Source of the DNA: an uncultured Atopobiaceae bacterium
GTDB taxonomy: Bacteria > Actinomycetota > Coriobacteriia > Coriobacteriales > Atopobiaceae
Reading direction: 5' to 3'
DNA: 64,000 nucleotides
Assembly: GCA_944322145.1 (NCBI GenBank)
Contig: CALUNW010000003.1
Span: forward strand, 1-64,000
Shown here piece by piece: positions 56,554 to 64,000 of this stretch. Both the position numbers and the translations under genes were made by a program. Each line of letters starts with the position of its first letter. Position 1 is the first letter of the stretch. The notes below the pieces were generated by a model. That model was not told the DNA's origin, searched no databases, and saw only the letters and a program-made list of their open reading frames with translations.

Positions 56554-59495
56554 GCATGGCGGGAGAGGCGACCACCGGCCTTTCAGAGCTGATCGCCCCG
56601 GGCACGCCCGAAGAGGTCAGGGACCGCTATCTCAGCCTGGCCGCCCGTGCCGAGGGCAGGGGGTTCGGCCCTCTCGAGGAGGACGTCGTCGTCCTGGACA
56701 CCGAGACGACGGGGCTCTCCTTCAAGGACTGCGACCTCATCGAGATATCCGCGGCGCGTATGTCGGGTCGCGAGGTGGTGGGTCGCTTCGAGACCTTCGT
56801 GCATCCCGGGGGACCCATACCCGCGGAGATAACCAGGCTCACGGGCATCTCCAACCGCGACGTGGCGGACGCCCCCTCCCCGCGCGACGCCGTCGCGGCG
56901 CTGGCGGAGTTCGTCGCCGGCTCCCCCGTGCTCGCACACAACGCGACCTTCGACCGCACGTTCATCGAGGCGGTCCCCGGCGGGTCTGCGGTCTCGGACG
57001 TCTGGATCGACACGCTCTCGCTCTCGCGCATCGCACTGCCGTGCCTGACCACGCACCGTCTCGCGGACATGGCCGCCGCCTTCGGATGTGCCTCGGTGAC
57101 GCACCGCGCGGGAGACGACGTGGACGCGCTCTGCGGGATGTGGCGCATCCTGCTGCTGGCCCTCTCCGACCTGCCGGCGGGCCTCGCAGCCCTTCTCGCT
57201 GACATGCACCCCGACGTTTCCTGGCCGCTCAGGACGATCTTCTCGTACCTCGCGGATGCCGGCGTCGCCCCCGCCCGTCCCTTCTCCCTCAAGGAGGCCC
57301 GCTCGGCGCTCGTCCGCGGGACCCAGGGCTCTCCTCGCCTCGACGCCGCCGAGCTCGACCACATCGCCGCCGTGAGCGGCGACGAGGTCGAGCGCGAGTT
57401 TGGCGCGAACGGCGCGGTGGCGCGCATGTACGAGCACATGGAGCTCCGTCCCGAGCAGGTGGCGATGGCGCGCGAGGTCGCGGAGGCGCTCTCGACCTCC
57501 ACGCACCGCGCGATCGAGGCGGGGACGGGCGTGGGGAAGTCCGTCGCCTACCTTCTTCCCGAGGTCCTCTTCGCGAAGAGGAACAACGTCACGGTGGGCG
57601 TGTCCACGAAGACCAACGCCCTTACCGACCAGCTCGTCTCCCAGGAGCTGCCCGCCCTCTCGGCGGCGCTTCCCGGAGGGGTCAGCTTCGTGAGCCTCAA
57701 GGGGTATGACCACTACCCCTGCCTGCACCGGCTCGACCGTGCCGTCGTCGACGACCTGCCGCTTGCGACGGTCTCGCACGACGGAAGGTCGGACAACGCC
57801 GTGGCCTGCGACATGCTCACTGCGATTGCGGTCACCTACGCGTTCGCGTGCCAATCTCCGGACGGCGACGTCGACGCGCTGGGCATCCGCTGGCGATATG
57901 TCCCGCGTCCCCTGCTCACGACGACGCCGGGAGAGTGCCTGCGCGGGCGCTGCCCCTACTTTCCCAACGAGTGCCCTCTCCACGGCGCGCGCCGCCGCGC
58001 GACCTGCTCCGACGTGGTGGTGACGAACCACTCGCTTCTGCTGAGAAACGTCGCCGCCGACGGCAAGATCCTGCCCCCGATCAGGCACTGGGTGGTCGAC
58101 GAGGCCCACGGCCTCGAGGCGGAGGCGCGCCGCCAGTGGGCCGTCGAGGTCTCGGGGGAGGAGGCGCGCGCAGCCTTCGAGCTGCTCGGGGGAACGACGA
58201 CCGGCACCATCCACAACCTCATGGTGCGGGCGATGTCGCTCGAGGGGTCGACGCTGGTGGTGGGCATGCTCGCAAAGGCCGCAGCGACGCTCTCCCGGGC
58301 GTCGGTCTCGGTGGCCGACCTCTTCGTCGCCGTGCACGAGCTCGGCTCCGTTGCACGCGGGGACGGGGGATATGACTCCGTGACCCTGTGGCTCGGAGAC
58401 GAGGTCCGCTCGACGCCCGAGTGGGCCGCCGTCGCCGACGCCGGTGGAGTCGCGGCCGAGGTCGTCAGGGAGGCGGTGCGACAGCTTGCCGAGGCGGCCG
58501 AGGCAATGGCACCAGAGGCCCCCTCGCTTGCGGCCGACCTCGGGGAGTCCACGAGGTTCCTCCGGGACCTGTGCGCGGGCATCGAGCTCATCTGCGCCGG
58601 GACCGACCGAAGCTACGTATATTCGGCGCAGCTCAGCAGGTCGAGAAGGAAGATGTCCTCCGAGAAGCTCGTGGCGGAGAAGATCGACATCGGGTCCGAC
58701 CTCGCCGCGCGCTGGCTGCCCGAGATGCGAAGCGTCATCTTCACCTCCGCCACGATTGCGGTGGGGGACGACTTTGCCCACTTCGACCACGCGGTCGGCC
58801 TCGACCTGCTCGACAAGGGGTCCCATCGCGCCCTTCGCCTGGACTCGAGCTTTGACTTCGACTCCCACATGTCCGTCGTGGTGGCCCGCGACCTTCCCGC
58901 CCCAAATGACAGGGCATATCTTCCCGCGCTCGAGGACCTTCTCTTTGACGTGCACGTCTCGATGGGCGGCTCGGTGCTGACGCTGTTCACCAACCGCCGA
59001 GACATGGAGCGAGCCTTCGAGGCGCTGCAGCCTCGCCTCGCCGCCGCGGGGCTCGAGGTCGCGTGCCAGAGCCGCGGGACCTCCCCGCGCCGCCTCCGCC
59101 AGCGCTTCATGGAGGAGCGGTCTCTCTCCCTCATGGCCCTGCGCTCCTTCTGGGAGGGGTTTGACGCGGCCGGCGACACCCTGCGCTGCGTGGTCATACC
59201 TAAGCTGCCCTTTGCGAGCCCCAACGACCCGCTCGTGCGCGAGCGTGACGCCCGCGAGGACCGCGCATGGTGGAAGTACTCCCTTCCCGACGCGGTCATA
59301 TCGGTGAAGCAGGCCGCAGGTCGCCTCATCCGCTCGTCGACCGACACCGGCGTGCTCGTGCTCGCGGACTCGCGGCTCGTGTCAAAGGGGTACGGTCGCC
59401 TGTTCGTGGGCTCCCTGCCCTCGAGGAGCGTCACCCGCCTCGAGAGCGCAAACGTCGGTCGCTACCTCAACCTCTGGCGCGCGAGCCACGAGTGA
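56550..59495 (+). CDS. dinG: DnaQ-like exonuclease / DinG-type helicase fusion
   Basis: About 981 residues. Residues 30-200 form a DEDDh exonuclease (VVLDTETTG, HNATFDRTF, H-x4-D); the rest is an XPD/DinG helicase: Walker A AGTGVGKS, Cys residues in GECLRGRCPYFPNECPL and RRATCSD fitting an iron-sulfur cluster, VVDEAHGLE box, FTSATIAVGDDF and QAAGRLIRSSTDTG. This fusion is usual in Gram-positives. The GTG at 56550 overlaps the ddl stop and is well spaced from GAGGG; the ATG at 56556 is possible. A PafBC-like pair lies convergent downstream. Confidence 0.9.
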   Translation: MSMAGEATTGLSELIAPGTPEEVRDRYLSLAARAEGRGFGPLEEDVVVLDTETTGLSFKDCDLIEISAARMSGREVVGRFETFVHPGGPIPAEITRLTGISNRDVADAPSPRDAVAALAEFVAGSPVLAHNATFDRTFIEAVPGGSAVSDVWIDTLSLSRIALPCLTTHRLADMAAAFGCASVTHRAGDDVDALCGMWRILLLALSDLPAGLAALLADMHPDVSWPLRTIFSYLADAGVAPARPFSLKEARSALVRGTQGSPRLDAAELDHIAAVSGDEVEREFGANGAVARMYEHMELRPEQVAMAREVAEALSTSTHRAIEAGTGVGKSVAYLLPEVLFAKRNNVTVGVSTKTNALTDQLVSQELPALSAALPGGVSFVSLKGYDHYPCLHRLDRAVVDDLPLATVSHDGRSDNAVACDMLTAIAVTYAFACQSPDGDVDALGIRWRYVPRPLLTTTPGECLRGRCPYFPNECPLHGARRRATCSDVVVTNHSLLLRNVAADGKILPPIRHWVVDEAHGLEAEARRQWAVEVSGEEARAAFELLGGTTTGTIHNLMVRAMSLEGSTLVVGMLAKAAATLSRASVSVADLFVAVHELGSVARGDGGYDSVTLWLGDEVRSTPEWAAVADAGGVAAEVVREAVRQLAEAAEAMAPEAPSLAADLGESTRFLRDLCAGIELICAGTDRSYVYSAQLSRSRRKMSSEKLVAEKIDIGSDLAARWLPEMRSVIFTSATIAVGDDFAHFDHAVGLDLLDKGSHRALRLDSSFDFDSHMSVVVARDLPAPNDRAYLPALEDLLFDVHVSMGGSVLTLFTNRRDMERAFEALQPRLAAAGLEVACQSRGTSPRRLRQRFMEERSLSLMALRSFWEGFDAAGDTLRCVVIPKLPFASPNDPLVRERDAREDRAWWKYSLPDAVISVKQAAGRLIRSSTDTGVLVLADSRLVSKGYGRLFVGSLPSRSVTRLESANVGRYLNLWRASHE

Positions 59496-59499
59496 GCGC

Positions 59500-59594
59500 G
59501 CCCAAAAGGTGGCCCAAATGGGGACAGGATACTTTTGGGACATGCTCTCGATGTCCCAAAAGTATCCTGTCCCCATTTGGGCCACCTTTTGGGC
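59500..59594. repeat. Nested palindrome, GGACAG family copy 6
   Basis: Perfect 44-bp arms (59500-59543 and 59551-59594) with a 7-nt loop, between convergent dinG and the WYL gene, 5 and 3 nt from their stop codons. Its inner part (GTGGCCCAAAT-GGGACAGG-ATACTTTTGGG) nearly equals the copy at 34410-34492, 25 kb away. Confidence 0.92.
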
Positions 59595-59596
59595 AG

Positions 59597-60529
59597 TCAG
59601 GTACGCTGCAGCTGGCTGCGCGCGTAGCTCCTTGCCAGGGCGTTCACGTCCGCGTCGTCGGTGGTCACCGTGCCGCCGCATGCGGCGACCATGCGCGGCA
59701 GCCACATGCCGCCGTAATAGGGGGTCGTGGCCCGGGTGCATCCCAAGGTCCCCGCGTCCTTCTCGACGGTCAGGTCGTGCCAGGGGAGAAGGTCGAGGTA
59801 ACGCGCGTCCGAGAAGAGCAGCGTGACGCGCCGCGCCTCGCGCTGCCCTGAGGGCGCGTCCGTCGTCGTCCGCGGAGCGAGCTCGACGTCTCCCATGCGG
59901 TCGAGCCTAAACGTTCGCTCACTGTGACGACCCAGGTCATAGGCGTCGAGATACCAGCGGCCCTCCTCATAGCGAAGGCCCGTGGGCCTCACCTGGCGTC
60001 CCCGGCTTGACGCGGAGTCCGCCGCTTGGTACGTGAAGCGCAGGTCAGATCCCTCGCGCAAGGCCTTGGCACAGGTCAGCAGCGGGCTCGTCCGGGAGGA
60101 CAGCTCGCCGAGCATCCGGTGGACGAGCGCCTCGTCGGGCGCATCGTGTTGGAGCGAGCTCTCGATCTTGGCCCTCAGGGGGTCGTCGCCGGACACCCCC
60201 ATGCGGTCGAGGGCGGCGAGAAGGGCCGTGGTCTCGGCGAGGTTGAGCTTGAGGCGCCGTCCGCGGACGCCGTCGCCCAGCAGGAGGGTGAGCTGGCCGT
60301 CGCCGTCCTGCACCAGGGGAAGGCCCACCCCGTCTGCCGTGGTCGACGTTGCGAGGAGCTCGATGAGCTTCTCGGCCTCTGCACCGTCGATGCCCAGTCG
60401 GGCGGCCACCGCCTCGGCGGAGAGGGAGTCCCCGGCCTCGCTCAGGCTGGCCGCGAGCGCGATGAGGTCGCGAGCCAGCGGGAGCGTCCTCGGACGGCCG
60501 CCGCCCTGTCCAGGGGTCCTACGACTCAT
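59597..60529 (-). CDS. WYL-domain transcription regulator, PafC-like
   Basis: 310 residues: N-terminal winged-helix-like region (residues 15-75), then a WYL domain with GLRYEEGRWYLDAYDLGRHSERTFRLDRM, and a C-terminal WCX-like extension. In mycobacteria PafB and PafC are adjacent WYL proteins forming a DNA-damage activator that senses single-stranded DNA. Here the start overlaps the 3' end of a second WYL gene by 11 bp, the same pairing. Confidence 0.75.
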   Translation of the reverse strand: MSRRTPGQGGGRPRTLPLARDLIALAASLSEAGDSLSAEAVAARLGIDGAEAEKLIELLATSTTADGVGLPLVQDGDGQLTLLLGDGVRGRRLKLNLAETTALLAALDRMGVSGDDPLRAKIESSLQHDAPDEALVHRMLGELSSRTSPLLTCAKALREGSDLRFTYQAADSASSRGRQVRPTGLRYEEGRWYLDAYDLGRHSERTFRLDRMGDVELAPRTTTDAPSGQREARRVTLLFSDARYLDLLPWHDLTVEKDAGTLGCTRATTPYYGGMWLPRMVAACGGTVTTDDADVNALARSYARSQLQRT

Positions 60530-61469
60530 CTCCGATCGCCCCCTTCAGGATGTGCTCCCATGCCCCTACGAGCTCCGCTGGCGCAACGGGGACGATTCCC
60601 TGGGAGATCGCCCAGCTCGCCGCGGCGTCGAGGTCGCATGCTCCCACAGTCCAGAGTACGGCGCCCCCTTCCCGCGCAAAGGACCCCTGTCCCTGCGCCG
60701 CCTCGCATACGGCGTCGCAGCGTCCCTCGGGGACCTCGAAGACCGCCTCCTGCAGCGAGGGGCCAAGCTGGAAGGGGAGCCTCTTCCAGTCGAGGACGGA
60801 GAAGCCCTCGGGAACTGCGCACGGGGCGTCCTCGACCACCTCCGCCTCGGCAAAGCGATCGAGACGGTACGTCCGCGGCGTCTTCTCTTCCGGCGCGCCC
60901 GCGACGAGGTAGAGCGACCCCCTCAGGCCGAAGAGCCCGTAGGGAGCGAGGCGCCTCCGCGAGACCGTCCCGCGGGCGTCGACGTATGCGACGTCGATGC
61001 AGAGACCTTCGACGAGAGCCCTTCTTATGGACGCGAGCGCAGGGGTCTCTCTGACCCCCGAGGGCGCAGAGAGCGCGGGAACGTCGGCGAACGTCCGCGC
61101 GACCTTGGCGAGAGCGAGCCTCAGGTCCTCGGCGAGAGGGAAGGTGGGGTCGGCGAGGAGCGCCTGACAGGATATCTCGAGCGCAGCAGCGTCGCGCGGC
61201 TCGAGCTCGATGCCCTCGGCATAGGAGCTCCTCTCGTCAATGCCCCAGGACGCCTCGCCGCCGCCTCGCGAGAGCTCGACGACGCGCAGCCCGCACGCGG
61301 CGAGCACGGCGCGGTCGCGCGAGAACGACTTGCGAAAGCTGTCGGGGGAGAGGTCCGGGTAGAAGCCGCGCGCCACCTCCGAGGAGGTCAGCGGCGTGCG
61401 GGAGTTCATGAACTCGAGGGCGAGCGAGCAGATTCGCCTCGCGCGCTCGTCGTCCTTCGTGACCCTCAT
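60519..61469 (-). CDS. WYL-domain transcription regulator, PafB-like
   Basis: 316 residues: helix-turn-helix (about 10-65, LALEFMNSRTPLTSSEVARGF), then a WYL domain (IRRALVEGLCIDVAYVDARG, LFGLRGSLYLVAGAPEEKTPRTYRLDRF) and a C-terminal extension. The ATG at 61469 has only a distant GGAGGGG; GTG at 61481 would have a closer one. Partner of the overlapping PafC-like gene. Proximity to dinG, a DNA-repair helicase, fits a damage-response role by inference. Confidence 0.75.
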   Translation of the reverse strand: MRVTKDDERARRICSLALEFMNSRTPLTSSEVARGFYPDLSPDSFRKSFSRDRAVLAACGLRVVELSRGGGEASWGIDERSSYAEGIELEPRDAAALEISCQALLADPTFPLAEDLRLALAKVARTFADVPALSAPSGVRETPALASIRRALVEGLCIDVAYVDARGTVSRRRLAPYGLFGLRGSLYLVAGAPEEKTPRTYRLDRFAEAEVVEDAPCAVPEGFSVLDWKRLPFQLGPSLQEAVFEVPEGRCDAVCEAAQGQGSFAREGGAVLWTVGACDLDAAASWAISQGIVPVAPAELVGAWEHILKGAIGDES

Positions 61470-61554
61470 GCGGCCAGCCACCACCCCTCCGAGCGCGCTC
61501 GGACGCGGAGGAAGCGTCCCGCTTGCGTTGAAGCTCGGTACGTCTGCATCTTTT

Positions 61555-61584
61555 TTAACGAACACCAAGGATAAGACGTATACT
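61555..61584 (+). promoter_or_regulatory. Promoter of the M28-like gene
   Basis: -35 TTAACG (61555-61560), 18-nt spacer, -10 TATACT (61579-61584), about 55 nt before the ATG. The gap is divergent, so it may also hold the WYL operon promoter. Confidence 0.55.
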
Positions 61585-61645
61585 CTTTGAATTGTATGCA
61601 CGTCGACGGATTTGTCTCGAGAGACTCTGCAAAAGGATTTCCAGT

Positions 61646-63991
61646 ATGGCCATGACACATGACTATCTCGACTATCTCAACCAGAGGGTCGGAATCGCTC
61701 CCGCCAACAGCCAGGAGGAGCTGCAGGCCGCCCAGACCATCGCGGGTCTGATGAGCCACCATGACGTGGAGCCGAGCATCGAGGAGTTTGACGCCCCGTC
61801 TCTCTCCGGCCTCGTTCCGGCGATTCTCTCGGCGCTCATGTTCCTGGGAGTCCTCGTCTCCGGGCTCGGCGTCGTCGTGCTTGCCATCGTCGGCCTCGTG
61901 CTCGCGCTGATCCCGACGGCTCTCGCCATCATGCGCCTGTTCGGCCGCGCGCCGTCCCTCTCCTTCGGGCCCGCCGCGCGCAGCCAGAACGTCGTGGCCG
62001 TCCACAGGGCGAGCGGTCCGCTCGTCGCGAAGGGCAACCGTCCCATCGTCGTGGTGGCCCACTACGACACCCCGCGGGAGAACTTCCTCTACTCGACCGC
62101 CCTCGCGCCGTACCTCCCCCTCGTCGTGAAGGCGTCGACGCTGTGCCGCTACGTCGTTGCCGTCTGCGCCTTCGTGCAGATCATGGGCTTCATTCCCGCG
62201 CCCGCGCGCCTGGCGCTGTGGATCGTCGGCATCGTCGCCGCCCTTCCCGGCGTCCTTCTCGCCGCGGGCAGCATCTACGAGCGCATCTCTCCCTGCACGC
62301 TCGGCGCCAACGATAACAAGTCCGCCGTCGCGTCCCTGCTTGGCGTGATGGAGAACGTTCGTCCGAGCGGCCTCGTCCCGACCCCCCGCGTGCCCGAGAC
62401 GCCTCAGGAGGTCGAGGAGCCTGACGGCCTTGAGGAGAACGATGGCGGGGAAGATGCAGGCGAGACCGTCGTAGTGTCTGAGGGCGTGCCCGTCGTGCAG
62501 GCCGCGCCCGTCAAGCCCCTTGGCATCCGTCGCGGAGCGGATGTCCTCCGCTCCCTCGAGATTCTGCCCGATACCTGCGACATCGAGTACGTGGAGTCTG
62601 CGGACGAGGTCGAGGACGCCCCTGCCCGCGCGCCGCGCGACGCGTCCGTCTCCCTCTTCGACATCGATCCTCTGCCCGAGCCCGAGCCCGATTTTGAGCC
62701 CGACTTTGCCGACGATATTGACGAGATCGATGACGGTGTCGTCGCGGAGGACGTTTCCGATGAGCCTGCGCCCGAGGAGCCCGTGGCCGAGGAGGCCCAC
62801 CAGGACGCCGCCGAGGACGTCTCTGACCCCGTGGGCGACACGGCGTCGCTCTCCCCCGTTCCTGACGATGCGGGGACCACGCGCGAGAACCTGCTGTCGA
62901 ACGGCCGCTTCTCCCTCGTCATGGACGAGGGCGACCGAGGCGTGGGCCCCAAGGACTCCTCCGGCTTGACGATGGTCGATGAGGGCTCCTTCGACTCCGA
63001 GACGCCGCAGGCCGCCGCTTCCCGTCCCGCCGCGCCTGACGACCCAGAGTGGGGCAAGTCCTCGTACCGCCCGCAGGTCTCCAACGTTGCCCGTCGGGCC
63101 TCCCTCTTCGACCTCCCCGATCCGTCCCTCGGCGAGTCCGACCCACTCGGAGATCCCGACGCCACACGCGTCTCCCCCTCCAAGTCGCGCTTCGGCCGCT
63201 CCAGCGCTCCTGCAGCCACGCCCGAGAAGCAGGGCTCTCCCGATGCGTCTGCCTCCTCCGAGGTCTCCGCGCCGGAGCCCATCGAGACGCTCGCCTCGAC
63301 CGCCTCGCGCGGCAAGGGCGCCCTCTCCGGCCTGCTTTCTCGCATCAAGGGCGCCTTTGCCAGCAAGGGCGCGGACTCCGATGAGGACAGCTCCGGTGAC
63401 TGGCTGGGCTCCTCCGACGGCTCCGACGACCCCGTCTGGCGCGGAGGCGCCGCAGTGAGGGGCGGCCTGCGCTTTGTCGAGGAGGGCGAGGTCGCTCCGA
63501 GCGAGGACGAGATGGTCGAGGAGGTACTCTCCGTCGGAGACGACGCCCTCATCTGCCACGACATCTGGTTCGTCGCCCTGGGAGGCTCCTCCCTCGACCA
63601 CGCCGGCATGCGCGCCTTCCTGAAGCAGCACCGCCAGGAGATTCGCGGCTCCTTCATCGTCAACCTCGACTGCGTGGGCGCCGGGGAGCTGAGCGTCCTC
63701 ACCCACGAGGGCGTCGAGGGCACTCGCCGCGCCGACCGGCGCCTCGGTCGCATCCTTACCAACGTCGCGCACGACCTCCACACCGAGCTGGCGCAGAAGA
63801 GCTTCGACTGGACGACGACCGACGCCTTCCCCGCCATGAAGGCCTCCATGCGCTCCGTCACGATCATGGGCGTCAACGAGCTCGGCCTGCCGGCCCTCTC
63901 CCACACCGCAGAGGACGTGCCCGAGAACGTGAGCGGCGACCAGGCCGCCCTCGTCACCGAGCTCGTCACGGAGGCCATCCGCCGCGCGTAG
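61646..63991 (+). CDS. M28-peptidase-like membrane protein with altered active site
   Basis: 781 residues. Membrane helices lie near 55-95 and 160-207. The M28 scaffold is recognisable: VVVAHYDTP (His139, Asp141), GANDNKSAVASLLG (Asp223), NLDCVGAG and the C-terminal LSHTAEDVP. Between residues about 235 and 620 an acidic, Ser/Pro-rich insertion interrupts the domain. Where M28 enzymes have two Glu (GAEE), this protein has LGGSSLDHAG, with Ser648-Ser649. The general base and a metal ligand thus appear lost. AAAAGGA before the ATG; ends 9 nt from the window end. Confidence 0.75.
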   Translation: MAMTHDYLDYLNQRVGIAPANSQEELQAAQTIAGLMSHHDVEPSIEEFDAPSLSGLVPAILSALMFLGVLVSGLGVVVLAIVGLVLALIPTALAIMRLFGRAPSLSFGPAARSQNVVAVHRASGPLVAKGNRPIVVVAHYDTPRENFLYSTALAPYLPLVVKASTLCRYVVAVCAFVQIMGFIPAPARLALWIVGIVAALPGVLLAAGSIYERISPCTLGANDNKSAVASLLGVMENVRPSGLVPTPRVPETPQEVEEPDGLEENDGGEDAGETVVVSEGVPVVQAAPVKPLGIRRGADVLRSLEILPDTCDIEYVESADEVEDAPARAPRDASVSLFDIDPLPEPEPDFEPDFADDIDEIDDGVVAEDVSDEPAPEEPVAEEAHQDAAEDVSDPVGDTASLSPVPDDAGTTRENLLSNGRFSLVMDEGDRGVGPKDSSGLTMVDEGSFDSETPQAAASRPAAPDDPEWGKSSYRPQVSNVARRASLFDLPDPSLGESDPLGDPDATRVSPSKSRFGRSSAPAATPEKQGSPDASASSEVSAPEPIETLASTASRGKGALSGLLSRIKGAFASKGADSDEDSSGDWLGSSDGSDDPVWRGGAAVRGGLRFVEEGEVAPSEDEMVEEVLSVGDDALICHDIWFVALGGSSLDHAGMRAFLKQHRQEIRGSFIVNLDCVGAGELSVLTHEGVEGTRRADRRLGRILTNVAHDLHTELAQKSFDWTTTDAFPAMKASMRSVTIMGVNELGLPALSHTAEDVPENVSGDQAALVTELVTEAIRRA

Positions 63992-64000
63992 CGGTCCTTC

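Noticed and set aside
56583-58955. A 790-codon minus-strand frame opposite dinG
   Set aside because: Shadow of the DnaQ-DinG gene, with biased composition and no motif.
61466-63904. An 812-codon minus-strand frame opposite the M28-like gene
   Set aside because: Shadow frame; the plus-strand protein has clear motifs and a promoter.

Overview
The window is a high-GC actinobacterial chromosome segment spanning the replication origin. The organism is most likely a member of Coriobacteriia (Atopobiaceae or Coriobacteriaceae, Olsenella/Collinsella-like). This rests on the gene order gyrA-gyrB-DUF721-recF-dnaN-dnaA | rpmH-rnpA-yidD-yidC-jag-rsmG-parA-parB, the high GC with abundant GTG/TTG starts, the PafBC-like WYL pair, the DnaQ-DinG fusion and the LPXTG/sortase genes. 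The genus is inferred, not proven. Almost all genes left of about 48 kb lie on the minus strand and almost all right of 49.4 kb on the plus strand, as expected for co-orientation with forks leaving an origin at 46-49.4 kb.

Layout. 0-6.8 kb: partial purB, an LPXTG wall protein, then argH and argG separated by a foreign-looking AbiEi/endonuclease-like gene bracketed by two related imperfect palindromes; argG has a candidate arginine leader peptide and attenuator. 7-14.6 kb: a small ribbon-helix-helix protein with an SPFH membrane protein, rlmD, then purN-purM-purF-sortase-purE as one tight minus-strand operon. 14.7-23 kb: pyridoxal kinase, a zinc-ribbon/DUF6273-like membrane protein, a second membrane protein, an ABC exporter, a Nudix ADP-ribose pyrophosphatase, a decayed MNT/HEPN toxin-antitoxin locus and an HTH/coiled-coil protein. 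23-32 kb: purD-degV-purA, dnaB, an 870-bp non-coding repeat region, then rplI-DUF2232-rpsR-ssb-rpsF. 32-38 kb: a membrane protein, two tRNA-Ser, a TRIC-like channel, typA, a small acidic protein, a block of 40-bp repeats, tRNA-Ala and tRNA-Ile, and a bifunctional-nuclease-family protein. 38-49.4 kb: gyrA, gyrB, DUF721, recF, dnaN, the unwinding region, dnaA and a GHKL-ATPase-like protein beside the origin. 49.4-64 kb: ribosomal/RNase P/Sec-YidC genes, rsmG, parAB with parS, rlmN, ddl, dnaQ-dinG, a PafBC-like pair and an M28-like membrane protein.

How it works together: seven purine genes (purB, N, M, F, E, D, A) and argGH supply nucleotides and arginine. The central block is the replication initiation and segregation machinery (DnaA, DnaN, RecF, GyrAB, DnaB, SSB, ParAB/parS) plus the YidC insertion module.

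The most unusual content is non-coding. (1) A family of long, nearly perfect, nested palindromes shares a GGACAG core and mostly 7-nt loops; the copies sit at gene 3' ends and twice contain the stop codon. (2) A degenerate tandem array with an exact 41-bp period lies between dnaB and rplI. (3) A second 40-bp-period repeat block lies at 37.1-37.3 kb. (4) Palindrome-flanked cargo splits argG from argH. (5) A DnaA-trio-like unwinding element lies between dnaA and dnaN, together with a DnaA whose DNA-reading motif is non-canonical. All calls come from reading the sequence; no database search was run.
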